From Hymenobacter gummosus (GTDB taxonomy: Bacteria > Bacteroidota > Bacteroidia > Cytophagales > Hymenobacteraceae): DNA of 64,000 bases. The notes below the pieces were generated by a model. That model saw only the letters and a list, made by a program, of their open reading frames with translations, was not told where the DNA came from and did no database searches. This document shows positions 51,269-61,298 of the stretch, one piece after another; the stretch's first letter is position 1; each line of letters opens with the position of its first letter. The stretch lies in assembly GCF_003970915.1 (NCBI RefSeq), contig NZ_RXOF01000007.1, positions 124,001-188,000 on the forward strand, read 5' to 3'. A program made the position numbers and the translations under genes.

Positions 51269-53350
51269 ATGATGGCATTTCTCCGCAAGCTAACCCCGAT
51301 GGCGCTGCCCGTGGCCGTGCTCAGCTGGTTGGGCTTGCTGGTGTGCATGCTGCTGCGCGCCAGTCCGTCGGCAGCTGCCCAGTGGGGCACCCCGCCCGAC
51401 TGGCTGATTCTGACCGTGCAAGCTTTGTTTGCCGCCGGGCTTTTCCTGCACGAACGCTCCCGCCCCGACCGGCTGCGCGGCACCGAGTTTGTTGCCCTGA
51501 TGCGCCAGCTGCTGGTGTGGCCCGGGGCGCTGGCGGCCGTGTGCGTGGTGCTGCACCTGGCCGAGCGCCTGCTGGCCAGCTACGTGCCCGCCCGCAGTGC
51601 GGTGCTGCTGAACGCGTTCTACGTCATCAACCTCGGCCTTTTCGTGTACTTCCTGGCCCGCACCTGCTACACGTGGCGGTCCTTGGTGTTTTTCCGGGCG
51701 CAGCCCCGCACCCGGCAGGAGTGGCGCTGGTTTGAAATCCTGCTCGGCGTGGCCCTGATGTTCCGTCTGCTCAGCGGCGACTCTATTCCCTGGGTGGTGC
51801 TGCCGGTGCTGCTGGCGCTGGCCGGCCTGGGGGTGTATCTGAGCGCGCACCAGCAGTGGATAGCTTACCTGAACCGCCGCCAGAAATGGGAAGTTGTATT
51901 CCTGCAGCTGGCCATTCTGGGCGTCATGGCGGTGTTCGTGGTGTACTTCCTGAGCTTGCAGCGCGACCCGCAGCTGGCCGGTCCGCTGGCCCAGCACGCC
52001 TTTCTGGTGCTGACCAGCTTTTTCGCCGGCTTCTACGCCGTCATGGGCTTCCTGGTGACGTTGTTCAACCTGCCCACAGCGGGCGTGTTCGAGCAGAAGC
52101 GCGAGGAAATCCTGAGCATGCAGCGCCTTTCGCAGCTGATTCAGAAAGGGCAGAGCGAAAAGGAGGTCTACTCGCTCTTGTTCGACTCCGCCGTGCAGAC
52201 CATGGAGGCCGATGCGGCGTGGCTGGACCTGGGCTCGGAAGGCTCGGCACCCAGCCTGGCGTTTCAGGTGGATACCGAAACGCGGGAGGGCATCTGCCGC
52301 CTGCTGGCCGACTACAACATCGGCCACATCGAGTACCTCAACAACGACCTGCCCAACAGCGCCGGCTTCCGGGCCCTGGAGCTGCCCTACGGCTCGCTCA
52401 TCGTGATGCCGCTGCGCTCCTCGAAGCACCATTACGGCACGCTCTACCTGCTGAAGGAAACGCGCCAGGGCTTCGACCGCGAAAACCTGAGCCTGCTGCA
52501 CATCTTCACCAGCCAGACGGTGCTCAGCATCGAGAACCTGCGCCTGCTGGAAGAGTCCTTGCAGACGGAGCGGGTGAAGGAGGAGCTCAAGATTGCCAGC
52601 ATCGTGCAGGAAAGCCTGATTCCGAAGACGCTGCCGGCCGACAGCTGGTTTGAGATTCGCTGGCACAGCCTGCCCGCCCGCGAGGTCGGCGGCGACTTTT
52701 ACGACTTCCTGCAGCTGAGCGCCTCGCGCATTGCCATCATCATCGGCGACGTATCGGGCAAGGGCACCACGGCGGCCTTCCACGTGGCCCAGATGAAGGG
52801 CATCTTCCACTCCTTGATGCTGCTGGATCAGCCCGCCAAGGGCCAGCCCCTGCAGCCGAGCAAGTTTATGGCCATGGCCAACCAGGCCCTGAGCCACTGC
52901 CTGGAGCGCAGCTCGTTTATCACCGCTTCCTTTTACATCGTCGACTACAAGGAGCGGGGCTTCGCCTTTGCGCGGGCCGGGCATTGCCACACGCTCTACT
53001 ACAATGCCATTACCGAAGAAACGTTCTATTTCCAGACGGAAGGCCTCGGGCTCGGTATTATTCGGGATGCCTCCTACGAGAAGCGCATCAAGAATATGTA
53101 CTACGACTACAACCCCGGCGACGTGATGGTGATGTACACCGACGGCATCGTGGAGGCGCGCAACGCCCAGGACGAGGAATACGGCGAAGACCGACTACGT
53201 AAGCTACTGGAGCGCAGCCACTACCTCGAAGCCGAGGAAATCAAGCAGAGCATCATCCGCGACCTGGAGCAGTTTAGCCGCGGCCTGCCGCCCTTCGACG
53301 ACCAGACGCTGCTCGTCATTAAGTTCAAAAACGCCCAACCCGTCGCCTAG
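51269..53350 (+). CDS. Membrane SpoIIE-type phosphatase with GAF domain
   Basis: A 693-residue protein from ATG 51269. Eight membrane helices fill residues 10-275; a GAF-like sensor region (QRLSQLIQKGQSEKEVYSLL, then AWLDLGSEG...) spans about 285-440; a helix (RVKEELKIASIVQESLIPKT) links to the PP2C/SpoIIE catalytic domain (REVGGDFYDFLQLS, IGDVSGKGTTAAFHVAQMKG, MVMYTDGIVEARN, DDQTLLVIKF). These phosphatases dephosphorylate STAS-domain antagonists and so switch sigma or kinase partners. The STAS and HATPase genes follow. Confidence 0.9.
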   Translation: MMAFLRKLTPMALPVAVLSWLGLLVCMLLRASPSAAAQWGTPPDWLILTVQALFAAGLFLHERSRPDRLRGTEFVALMRQLLVWPGALAAVCVVLHLAERLLASYVPARSAVLLNAFYVINLGLFVYFLARTCYTWRSLVFFRAQPRTRQEWRWFEILLGVALMFRLLSGDSIPWVVLPVLLALAGLGVYLSAHQQWIAYLNRRQKWEVVFLQLAILGVMAVFVVYFLSLQRDPQLAGPLAQHAFLVLTSFFAGFYAVMGFLVTLFNLPTAGVFEQKREEILSMQRLSQLIQKGQSEKEVYSLLFDSAVQTMEADAAWLDLGSEGSAPSLAFQVDTETREGICRLLADYNIGHIEYLNNDLPNSAGFRALELPYGSLIVMPLRSSKHHYGTLYLLKETRQGFDRENLSLLHIFTSQTVLSIENLRLLEESLQTERVKEELKIASIVQESLIPKTLPADSWFEIRWHSLPAREVGGDFYDFLQLSASRIAIIIGDVSGKGTTAAFHVAQMKGIFHSLMLLDQPAKGQPLQPSKFMAMANQALSHCLERSSFITASFYIVDYKERGFAFARAGHCHTLYYNAITEETFYFQTEGLGLGIIRDASYEKRIKNMYYDYNPGDVMVMYTDGIVEARNAQDEEYGEDRLRKLLERSHYLEAEEIKQSIIRDLEQFSRGLPPFDDQTLLVIKFKNAQPVA

Positions 53351-53370
53351 CCGCCGCGTAAAACGCAGCT

Positions 53371-53700
53371 ATGAAAATTGCACACCACGCCACCGACGAT
53401 ACCCTTACGCTCAGCCTCGACGGCGAGCTGGACGCCAGCTCCTCCGTCTCGCTCGATACGGAGCTGACCAAGCCCGAGGTCCTGAATTATCGCAAAGTGA
53501 TGATTGACTGCCAACGGCTGAATTACATTTCGTCGGCCGGACTGGGCGTGTTCATCTCGCACCTGCAGCGCTTCCAGGACGCCGGCGTGAAGCTGGTATT
53601 CTTCAACATGCAGGACAAAGTCCACAACGTATTTGAAATTCTGGGCCTGGATTCGCTGATGACCATCGTGCCTACCCAGCAAGAAGCCACCGCGGTATAA
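53371..53700 (+). CDS. STAS-domain anti-sigma factor antagonist
   Basis: A 109-residue SpoIIAA/RsbV-like protein. LDGELDASSSVSLDTEL and CQRLNYISSAGLGVFISHLQ, where the first Ser of SSAG is the likely phosphorylation site. Its Ser would be phosphorylated by the HATPase next door and reset by the SpoIIE phosphatase upstream. 20 nt from the phosphatase gene, 39 nt from the kinase gene. Confidence 0.9.
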   Translation: MKIAHHATDDTLTLSLDGELDASSSVSLDTELTKPEVLNYRKVMIDCQRLNYISSAGLGVFISHLQRFQDAGVKLVFFNMQDKVHNVFEILGLDSLMTIVPTQQEATAV

Positions 53701-53739
53701 TTCTGCCGCCCTCACGCCGCCGCGCCACCCCACCCCGCC

Positions 53740-54150
53740 ATGAAGCACACCATCCGCGTCAGTTGCAGCCGCAGCAACCTGAAGACGGTGCGCGATTTTG
53801 TGGCGGGCGTGCTGCAGCAGCACCAGCTGTCGGATATCCTGCAGAACCAGATCATCCTAGCCGTCGACGAAATCGTGGCCAACCTCATTATTCACTCCAA
53901 CCACGAGGACGAAAACAAACACCTCGACATCCGCATCGAGATGGAGCCGCACGAGTTCCGCTTCGAAGCCGAGGATGATGGACAGTCCTTCTCCCCCGCC
54001 GAGTACCGCGACCCGGATTTGCAGGAGCACATCCGCACCGGTAAAAAGGGTGGCGTGGGCATTGCCCTGGTCAACCGAATTATGGACCACGTGGAGTACA
54101 CCACCATTGGCACCCGCAATTTCTGTCGCCTGAGCAAGCGCCTGCCCTGA
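53740..54150 (+). CDS. Anti-sigma regulatory kinase (HATPase_c_2)
   Basis: A 136-residue RsbW/SpoIIAB-like protein. ILAVDEIVANLIIHSNHE is the N-box, and FEAEDDGQSFSPAEYRD with GGVGIALVNRIMDHVEYT the G1/G2 regions. It is expected to bind either the STAS protein or a target. The target is not apparent: no sigma factor adjoins it in this operon. Confidence 0.9.
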   Translation: MKHTIRVSCSRSNLKTVRDFVAGVLQQHQLSDILQNQIILAVDEIVANLIIHSNHEDENKHLDIRIEMEPHEFRFEAEDDGQSFSPAEYRDPDLQEHIRTGKKGGVGIALVNRIMDHVEYTTIGTRNFCRLSKRLP

Positions 54151-54196
54151 GGCTCAAGCCTTGGGGTGGGCCGATTTTTGCGTAACATTGCGACAA

Positions 54197-54242
54197 GCAG
54201 CCGTCCGCAACTGGCGTGAGCGAGGGGTTGGACGGCTTTTTC
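54197..54242 (+). terminator. Terminator of the partner-switching operon
   Basis: AGCCGTCC pairs with GGACGGCT around a 29-nt loop, then TTTTTCG. Confidence 0.65.
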
Positions 54243-54258
54243 GTGCCAATTAGTTTGT

Positions 54259-56589
54259 ATGCGTAACTCCCGCATTCTGTTTTCGGGCGCCGCCGCCGCG
54301 GCGACATTCCTGGCCGCGTGCCAAGCCTCTAAAACGCCCACTGCTAGCTCCGCCACCTCACAGCCCACGCTGATGACCCTGGGCACCCACGAGGTGCCCG
54401 CCTCGGAGTTTGCCTACGTGTACCGCAAGAACAACAGCTCCGCTCCGGACGCCGGTACCCGTGCAAGCGTGCAGGAATACCTCAACCTGTACACCAACTT
54501 CAAACTCAAGGTGCTGGAAGCCGAAAGCAAAGGCCTCGACACCACCCAGGCCTTCAAGCGCGAGCTGGACGGCTACAAGCAGCAGCTGGCTCAGCCCTAC
54601 CTCACGGAGAAGAGCGTGACCGACCAGCTGGTGCGCGAGGCCTACGAGCACTCCCAGAAGGAAGTCAACGCCTCGCACATCCTGATCCGCGTTGCGCCGG
54701 AGGCCGACCCCAAGGACACGCTGGATGCCTACAACAAGATTGTGGCCCTGCGCCAGCGCGTAACCGGCGGCGAGGACTTCGAGAAGGTAGCCCGCGAAAC
54801 GTCGGAAGACCCCTCGGCCCGCGAAAACGGCGGCCGTTTGGGCTATTTCACGGCCCTGCAGATGGTATATCCCTTCGAGGCCGCCGCCTACAAGACGCCC
54901 GTGGGGCAGGTGTCGCAGCCGCTGCGCACGCGCTTCGGCTACCACCTCATCAAGGTCAACGACATGCGCCCGGCCCAGGGCGAAATCAAGGTGGCGCACC
55001 TCATGATCCGGGCCACGCCTGGCATGCCCAAGGCCGACTCGACGGTGGCCCGCAAGAAAATTGACGAGCTGTACAGCCGCCTGCAGAAGGGCGAAAACTG
55101 GGACAAGCTCGTGGCCCAGTTCTCCGAAGACCAGGGCTCGGCGGCCAACGCCGGCGAGCTGCCGCCCTTCGGCACCGGCCGCATGATTCCGTCGTTCGAA
55201 GAGGCTTCGTTTAAGCTGCAGACGCCCGGTCAGCTGGCCGGCCCGGTGCAGACGCCCTACGGCTGGCACATCATCAAGCTCATCGAGAAGCAGCCCGTGC
55301 CCACGTTCGAGCAGATGGAGCCCGGCCTTAAGCAGAAAGTAGCCAAGGACTCCCGCTCGGAGCTGAACCGCGCCGCCTTCATCAAGCGGGTGCGCGTCGA
55401 AAACAAGTTCACCGAGCTGGCCCCGGTGAAGGAGCTGCTGCTAACCCAGGCCGACACGGCCCTGACGGCCGGCCGCTTCAAGACCGACGCCTTTATCACC
55501 AAGCTCAGCAACGTACCGGCCGCCAAGGGCAAGAAGAGCACCGTGGCCGGCGAAACGCCCGTCTTCACCATCGGCGCCAAGCCCTACACGGTGAAGGACT
55601 TCGGCACCTTCGTGGAGCAGCGCCAGCAGGCCCGCCCCGGTGCCTCGCCCGCTTACGCCATGCAGCTGCTCTACGACCAGTTTGTGGACCAGAGCCTGAT
55701 GGACTACGAGCGCGCCAACCTGGAAACCAAGCACGAGGACTACCGCATGCTGGTGAAGGAGTACCGCGACGGGATTCTGCTGTTCCAGCTCATGGACGAG
55801 AAGGTGTGGTCGAAGGCCATTGAGGATACCGTGGGCCTGCAGAAGTACTTCGCGGCCAACCAGGCCAAGTACCAGTGGGAGCCGCGCGTGCAGGCCACCG
55901 TCATCAGCGCCGCCTCGCCGGAGCTGCTGAAGAAGGCCCAGCAGCAGCTGGCCGTGGGCCGCTACCCTGTGCAGCGCGCCGTGCCCGGGGAGCTGCAATT
56001 CAACGCCAACTCCGCTACGCCCAGCAAGGCCGGCCTGATCCTGGAGAAGGAACTGGCTGAGCGCATGAAGGCCGATACGACCCTGCGGGTGCGCGTGACC
56101 GGCCAGATTAAGTCGGGCGAAAAAGCCAGCCTGGCCGCCGCCCGCGCCAAGCACCTGGCCGACTACCTGAAGAAGAGTGAAGTGGCCGCCGGCCGCATCA
56201 GCACCGCCACCAACGCTCGTCCGGCCGCCGCTACCGCTAAGATTGCGCTGACGACCAGCCAGCTCAGCGGCCTGGAGGACATGATGAATGCCCAGAACCC
56301 GCTGGCGGTGCAGGTGCAGCAGCGCGCCTTCCCCAAAGGCGAGAACAAGGCCGTGGACGCGGCGCCCCAGCAGCCCGGCACCTACACCAGCCAGCAGGAC
56401 GGCCGCTACTACACCGTGAAGGTGGAAAAAGTGCTGCCCGCCGGCCCCAAAACCCTGGCCGAAGCCCGTGGTCAGGCTACCTCCGACTACCAGAATTACC
56501 TGGAGCAGGAGTGGATCAAGGAGCTGCGCGCCAAGTACCCGGTGAAAGTCAACGAAGCTGAGGTCAACAAGCTGGTGACCAAGCAATAA
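54259..56589 (+). CDS. Lipoprotein peptidylprolyl isomerase with two parvulin domains
   Basis: A 776-residue protein with signal peptide and lipobox (AAAATFLAAC). Two parvulin domains: residues about 135-235 (ASHILIRVAPEADPKDT, GGRLGYFTALQMVYPFEAAA, FGYHLIKVNDMRP) and about 244-345 (VAHLMIRATP, AGELPPFGTGRMIPSFEEAS, YGWHIIKLIE). The last 400 residues have no named domain. It is a periplasmic folding factor, with SurA-like neighbours downstream. Terminator at 56664. Confidence 0.88.
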   Translation: MRNSRILFSGAAAAATFLAACQASKTPTASSATSQPTLMTLGTHEVPASEFAYVYRKNNSSAPDAGTRASVQEYLNLYTNFKLKVLEAESKGLDTTQAFKRELDGYKQQLAQPYLTEKSVTDQLVREAYEHSQKEVNASHILIRVAPEADPKDTLDAYNKIVALRQRVTGGEDFEKVARETSEDPSARENGGRLGYFTALQMVYPFEAAAYKTPVGQVSQPLRTRFGYHLIKVNDMRPAQGEIKVAHLMIRATPGMPKADSTVARKKIDELYSRLQKGENWDKLVAQFSEDQGSAANAGELPPFGTGRMIPSFEEASFKLQTPGQLAGPVQTPYGWHIIKLIEKQPVPTFEQMEPGLKQKVAKDSRSELNRAAFIKRVRVENKFTELAPVKELLLTQADTALTAGRFKTDAFITKLSNVPAAKGKKSTVAGETPVFTIGAKPYTVKDFGTFVEQRQQARPGASPAYAMQLLYDQFVDQSLMDYERANLETKHEDYRMLVKEYRDGILLFQLMDEKVWSKAIEDTVGLQKYFAANQAKYQWEPRVQATVISAASPELLKKAQQQLAVGRYPVQRAVPGELQFNANSATPSKAGLILEKELAERMKADTTLRVRVTGQIKSGEKASLAAARAKHLADYLKKSEVAAGRISTATNARPAAATAKIALTTSQLSGLEDMMNAQNPLAVQVQQRAFPKGENKAVDAAPQQPGTYTSQQDGRYYTVKVEKVLPAGPKTLAEARGQATSDYQNYLEQEWIKELRAKYPVKVNEAEVNKLVTKQ

Positions 56590-56656
56590 TCACGGATTCA
56601 ACTGAATTAGTCGGCTTGCACGGATTTTAGCTTCGCTGACCTTCGGTTGTAGACGA
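56590..56656. repeat. ACGGATT-word element
   Basis: Starts TCACGGATTCAACTGAATTA right after a stop codon and continues TGCACGGATTTTAGCTTCGC then TGACCTTCGGTTG. It resembles the run at 27427. In the rest of the 381-nt gap (to 56970) I see only the terminator below. Confidence 0.45.
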
Positions 56657-56663
56657 TTGAACG

Positions 56664-56704
56664 AGTGGTGCCACGACTCCAAAGTCGTGGCACCACTATT
56701 TTTA
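56664..56704 (+). terminator. Terminator of the lipoprotein isomerase gene
   Basis: AGTGGTGCCACGACTCC and its complement AGTCGTGGCACCACT, then ATTTTTA. Confidence 0.85.
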
Positions 56705-56970
56705 AGCCGGCTGGTTTTGGGCGTGCGGGTACACACGGGTGTATTTCTGCCTGAAATTGATTAGCCGCCGGCCCAAGCCTATACCGGGCCTTGCAACCCT
56801 GGCCCGGCGGCGGGGCTCTTTCCGGCATTGAGGCGGCGCTTTTTGTCTGCGCAGCTAATTATGTTGAAATTTACCGGCCGCTTTTGGCGTTGGCCAAAAA
56901 CGGAGCGACGAGTTGACTCGGGGCCGCCCAGCCCGCTACCAGCTGCGTCGCCTTTGCTTTTTCTTCTGAC

Positions 56971-58350
56971 ATGACTCAAGTGTTTCGTTTGGCGGCCCTG
57001 GTGCTGCTGGCCCTGATTACCCTTAGCGCCCAGGCGCAGACGCTGGCTGGCCTCGGCCGCCCCAGCCCCGGCCGCCAGGTAATCGACGGCATCATCGTGA
57101 AGGTGGACAACCAGATTGTGCTGCGCTCCGACCTGGAAACCATCTACCAGCAGCAGCTGCAGCAGGCCGAAGGCAAACCCTTGCCGCCCGACATTCAGTG
57201 CAAGATTCTCCAGTCGCTCACGCTCAACAAGCTGCTGCTGGCCAAGGCCGAAACCGACTCGGTGGTGGTCAGTGATGAGCAGGTGACCGGCGAGTTGAAC
57301 CGCCGCATGAGCTATTTCGTGCAGCAGATTGGCTCGGAGAAGAAGCTGGAAGAATACTACAACAAGCCTCTGCGCCAGCTCAAGGAAGAGCTGCGCGTGC
57401 AGGTGAAGGAGCAGCTGGTGCAGCAGAAAATGCAGGACCAGATTGCCGGCAAGGTGTCGGTGACTCCGCGCGAGGTGCGGCAGTTCTTCAACAAAATTCC
57501 CAAAGACTCGCTGCCCTACTACTCCACCGAGGTAGAAGTAGGCCAGATTGTGAAGCTGGCCAAGCCCGACGCCAAAGCCGAGCAGGCTACGCTGGCCAAG
57601 ATGAACGATTTGCGCGCCCAGATTCTGGCCGGCGCCAGCTTTGCCGAGCTGGCCGGGCAGTACTCCGAGGACCCGGTATCGGCTAAGCAGGGCGGGGAAC
57701 TGGGCTTCTTCGGCCGCGGGCAGCTGGTGCCCGAGTACGAGGCGGCGTCCATGCGCCTGCAGCCGGGCGGCCTCTCGCCCATCGTGAAGTCGCAGTTCGG
57801 CTACCACCTCATTCAGCTCATTGAGAAGAAGGGCAACACCTTCAATACCCGCCACATCCTGATGAAGCCCCCGACGGGCGGCACCGACGTGGACATGGCC
57901 TCGCAGGAGCTGCTGAAGCTGCGCACCCGCATTCAGGCCGACAGCCTCACCTTTGCCAAGGCGGCCAAGGACAACTCCGAGGACAAGGAAACCAGCGGCA
58001 ACGGCGGCTTGCTCCAGAACCGCCGCGACGGTAGCTCCTACCTCCCCCTCGACCAGCTCGACCCGGCCATCTTCTTCACCATCGACACAATGAAGGTGGG
58101 CAGCATCTCGAAGCCCCTGCCCTACCGCACCGACGACGGCAAGGACGCGGTGCGCATCATCTGGCTGAAGTCGAATACGCCGCCCCACCAGGCCAACCTC
58201 AAGGACGACTACCAGAAGATTTCGACGGCGGCGCTGAACCAGAAGAAAAATAAAGCCCTCGACGAGTGGTTTGCCCGCAACCGCGGCACCGTGTTTATCG
58301 AAGTAGACCCGCAGTACGCCGACTGCAAATTGCTGGATACCGAACAGTAA
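56971..58350 (+). CDS. SurA-like periplasmic peptidylprolyl isomerase
   Basis: A 459-residue protein with signal peptide (LAALVLLALITLSAQAQ). The N-terminal SurA_N region (IDGIIVKVDNQIVLRSDLET, LNKLLLAKAETDSVVVSDEQ) precedes two parvulin domains: about 188-290 (VEVGQIVKLAKPDA, GGELGFFGRGQLVPEYEAAS, FGYHLIQLIEKKG) and about 295-400 (TRHILMKPPTGG, NGGLLQNRRDGSSYLPLD). It helps outer-membrane proteins fold. Own start ATG 56971; it follows the isomerase gene as a second transcription unit. Confidence 0.9.
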   Translation: MTQVFRLAALVLLALITLSAQAQTLAGLGRPSPGRQVIDGIIVKVDNQIVLRSDLETIYQQQLQQAEGKPLPPDIQCKILQSLTLNKLLLAKAETDSVVVSDEQVTGELNRRMSYFVQQIGSEKKLEEYYNKPLRQLKEELRVQVKEQLVQQKMQDQIAGKVSVTPREVRQFFNKIPKDSLPYYSTEVEVGQIVKLAKPDAKAEQATLAKMNDLRAQILAGASFAELAGQYSEDPVSAKQGGELGFFGRGQLVPEYEAASMRLQPGGLSPIVKSQFGYHLIQLIEKKGNTFNTRHILMKPPTGGTDVDMASQELLKLRTRIQADSLTFAKAAKDNSEDKETSGNGGLLQNRRDGSSYLPLDQLDPAIFFTIDTMKVGSISKPLPYRTDDGKDAVRIIWLKSNTPPHQANLKDDYQKISTAALNQKKNKALDEWFARNRGTVFIEVDPQYADCKLLDTEQ

Positions 58351-58447
58351 CTAGAGGTGAGAAGTTAGAAGTGAGATGTGAGAGCTTTTTCACATTTCTC
58401 TGTCGCGCCCCTGCATCCGAAGTCTAGTATCTCACGTCTCAGTTCTC
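58351..58447. repeat. Low-complexity inverted-repeat element
   Basis: GAGGTGAGAAGTTAGAAGTG then AGATGTGAGAG, answered by TATCTCACGTCTCAGTTCTC then ATGTCTCA. It ends inside the start of the moxR gene, so its right arm supplies the region of the start codon. Confidence 0.65.
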
Positions 58448-59416
<969 letters not shown>

Positions 59417-59538
59417 GGGAATTAAAAATTAAAAATGAAGAATTAAAAATTGGCGTAGCGCCGCCAATCTTTCGCGGTAGCTTGGTCAGTTGGACACCTC
59501 ATTTTTAATTTTTAATTCTCAATTTTTAATTGACCCTC
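59417..59538. repeat. Low-complexity inverted-repeat element, A/T-rich
   Basis: AATTAAAAATTAAAAATGAAG then AATTAAAAATTGG and, after about 60 nt of GC-rich middle, CTCATTTTTAATTTTTAATT then CTCAATTTTTAATTG. It fills the gap between moxR and the next gene. Confidence 0.75.
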
Positions 59539-60000
59539 ATGGAAGTCCAAGGCTACTACGACAGCTTTCCCCGCAACCTGCACATGGTGGACGATGCCCT
59601 GCGCGCCGGCCTCGACCTGCGTACCACGGCCCTCGAAACCTCGCTGCCCCTGGAAATCTACGTGCTGAGCGAAGTGCTCAACCACGGCGGCGCCAGCTTC
59701 AAGCTCAGCACCGACGGCCTCGGCCGCGTGGCCGAGTTCAAGCAGCAGTACGAAGCCAGCTTCGAGGCCAGCAACGCTATCATGCAGCGCCTGCTCGACA
59801 ACGCGAAGGATTACATGAAGACGCCCGAGGGCCGCGTGCTGACCAAGGAAATGCTCATCCGCCGCCTGGAATTCTTCAACGAGGCCGCCCGGCAGATGAA
59901 CGTGATGCGCACCCAGCAGTCCTTGGGTAGCCCCGCCCAGTACCGCCACCCGCACCTGAGCGAAGCCGCCCTGATTTCGACGCTGCCGGCGCAGCGGTAG
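59539..60000 (+). CDS. Cytoplasmic protein, unknown function
   Basis: A 153-residue, largely helical protein from ATG 59539 (MEVQGYYDSFPRNLHMVDDA). YEASFEASNAIMQRLLDNAK and MLIRRLEFFNEAARQMN look amphipathic. No signal peptide, membrane segment or known motif. It lies 122 nt after moxR on the same strand and may share its transcript. It ends in the terminator at 60092. Confidence 0.65.
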   Translation: MEVQGYYDSFPRNLHMVDDALRAGLDLRTTALETSLPLEIYVLSEVLNHGGASFKLSTDGLGRVAEFKQQYEASFEASNAIMQRLLDNAKDYMKTPEGRVLTKEMLIRRLEFFNEAARQMNVMRTQQSLGSPAQYRHPHLSEAALISTLPAQR

Positions 60001-60017
60001 AACGAGCGGTTCACCCC

Positions 60018-60213
60018 GCTGTCATTGCGAGCGAAGCGCGGCAATCCTTCCTCTCGTGGCACGACGGCCCAACTGGCAATAACTCAAAACAGCCCCGCGC
60101 GAAACCAAGCAACTCTGGTTTCGCGCGGGGCCGTTTTCGGGCGGCAGGCATTGTAACGGCGGTGCTACTGGAGGAAGGATTGCTTCGCTTCGCTCGCAAT
60201 GACTGCGGGGTGA
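60018..60213. repeat. Inverted-repeat element (GTCATTGCGAGC family)
   Basis: GTCATTGCGAGCGAAGCGCG then GCAATCCTTCCTC on the left and GAGGAAGGATTGCTTCGCTT then CGCTCGCAATGAC on the right: about 33-nt arms around a 110-nt middle. Elements starting GTCATTGCGAGCGAAGC are common repeats in many bacterial genomes. Confidence 0.75.
60092..60136 (+). terminator. Terminator of the gene at 59539
   Basis: GCCCCGCGCGAAACCA pairs with TGGTTTCGCGCGGGGC, then CGTTTTC; it lies in the loop of the repeat element. Confidence 0.75.
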
Positions 60214-60223
60214 GCCGTCTGCC

Positions 60224-61108
60224 TTACCCCAAATGCTGCCACTGGTCCTGCTTGCGGATTTCGGCGTGGCCGTCGTGTTCGTGCTTAAGGTCCAGCTCCC
60301 CTTCGGGCTCCTGCTTGAGCTTGCTGGGCACCTCGGCGCCGTGCGGGCCCTTGGAGTTGGTCACGCCGCCGTCGGCGAAGAACAGGGCGCCGGTGACGTA
60401 GCTGGCTTCGTCGGAGGCCAGGAACAGGTACACGTTGGCAATTTCCTCGGGGGTGCCGCGGCGGCCCATCGGGGTGCCCTCCACGGTCTGCTTTTCCATC
60501 TTGGCCGACATCGGCCCGGTTTCCTTGTGCGTCCAGGCCGTGTCTACTGGGCCGGGGCACACGCAGTTGGCGCGCACGCCTTCCTTGGCCTGCTCCACCG
60601 CCACACCCTTCATAAAAGCGTGAACGAAGCCCTTGGTGCCGCCGTAGGGCGTGTTTTCGGGAATGCCCATCCAGCCCGCCTCCGAGCCGGCCGACACCAC
60701 GTTGCCGCGGGTTTTCTGCAGCTCCGGCATGGCCGCCCGCGTCATCATGAAGCAGGAGTAAATGTTGTTCTTGATCATGTACTGAAACGCCTCCACCGGG
60801 TACTTATCGATGGTGCCAGTGGCCGGGAATACGCCCGCGTTGTTGATCAGAATATCGAGTTGCCCGAACTCCTTGACGGCCGCTTTCACGCAGGCTTCGG
60901 CCTGCTCCTGCACGCTGATGTCGCCGGTGTAGGCCACGGCCCGGCCGCCGGCTTTCTGAATTTCTTCAACTACTGCCTCCACCGGGTCTTCGGGGAAGCC
61001 GCACACAACCACGGCGGCGCCTTCGCGGGCGAATTTCTTGCTGATGGCTTCGCCGATACCCGCGCCTCCGCCGGTGACAATGGCTACTTTGCCTGCTAAT
61101 CGATTCAT
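60224..61108 (-). CDS. Short-chain dehydrogenase (glucose/ribitol-type)
   Basis: A 294-residue SDR. TGGGAGIGEAIS (NAD(P)-binding TGxxxGxG), LINNAG, Ser in SAGSEAGWM and the YGGTK catalytic motif. The core is closed by FFADGGVTNSKGPHG; a further charged tail of about 40 residues (EPEGELDLKHEHDGHAEIRK) follows and is unusual. The substrate is unknown; sequence and length fit sugar or polyol dehydrogenases. No partner gene is clear. Confidence 0.88.
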   Translation of the reverse strand: MNRLAGKVAIVTGGGAGIGEAISKKFAREGAAVVVCGFPEDPVEAVVEEIQKAGGRAVAYTGDISVQEQAEACVKAAVKEFGQLDILINNAGVFPATGTIDKYPVEAFQYMIKNNIYSCFMMTRAAMPELQKTRGNVVSAGSEAGWMGIPENTPYGGTKGFVHAFMKGVAVEQAKEGVRANCVCPGPVDTAWTHKETGPMSAKMEKQTVEGTPMGRRGTPEEIANVYLFLASDEASYVTGALFFADGGVTNSKGPHGAEVPSKLKQEPEGELDLKHEHDGHAEIRKQDQWQHLG

Positions 61109-61298
61109 CTGAACTAGGGTTTTGGTGTGGGTAGAATCCGCGCCGCTCCATGGCCCGGGGCTTAATGCTAACGGGCAGCCGCAGCCGGGGTTACTCGACC
61201 ATAAACCGCTTGAGGCTGTCTGCTAGCCATTTTCTGGCCGCCGACTTCTCTCCCGCGCAACCGTTTCGGCCCGCTTTGCGTGTGCCATAGCGCCGCCT

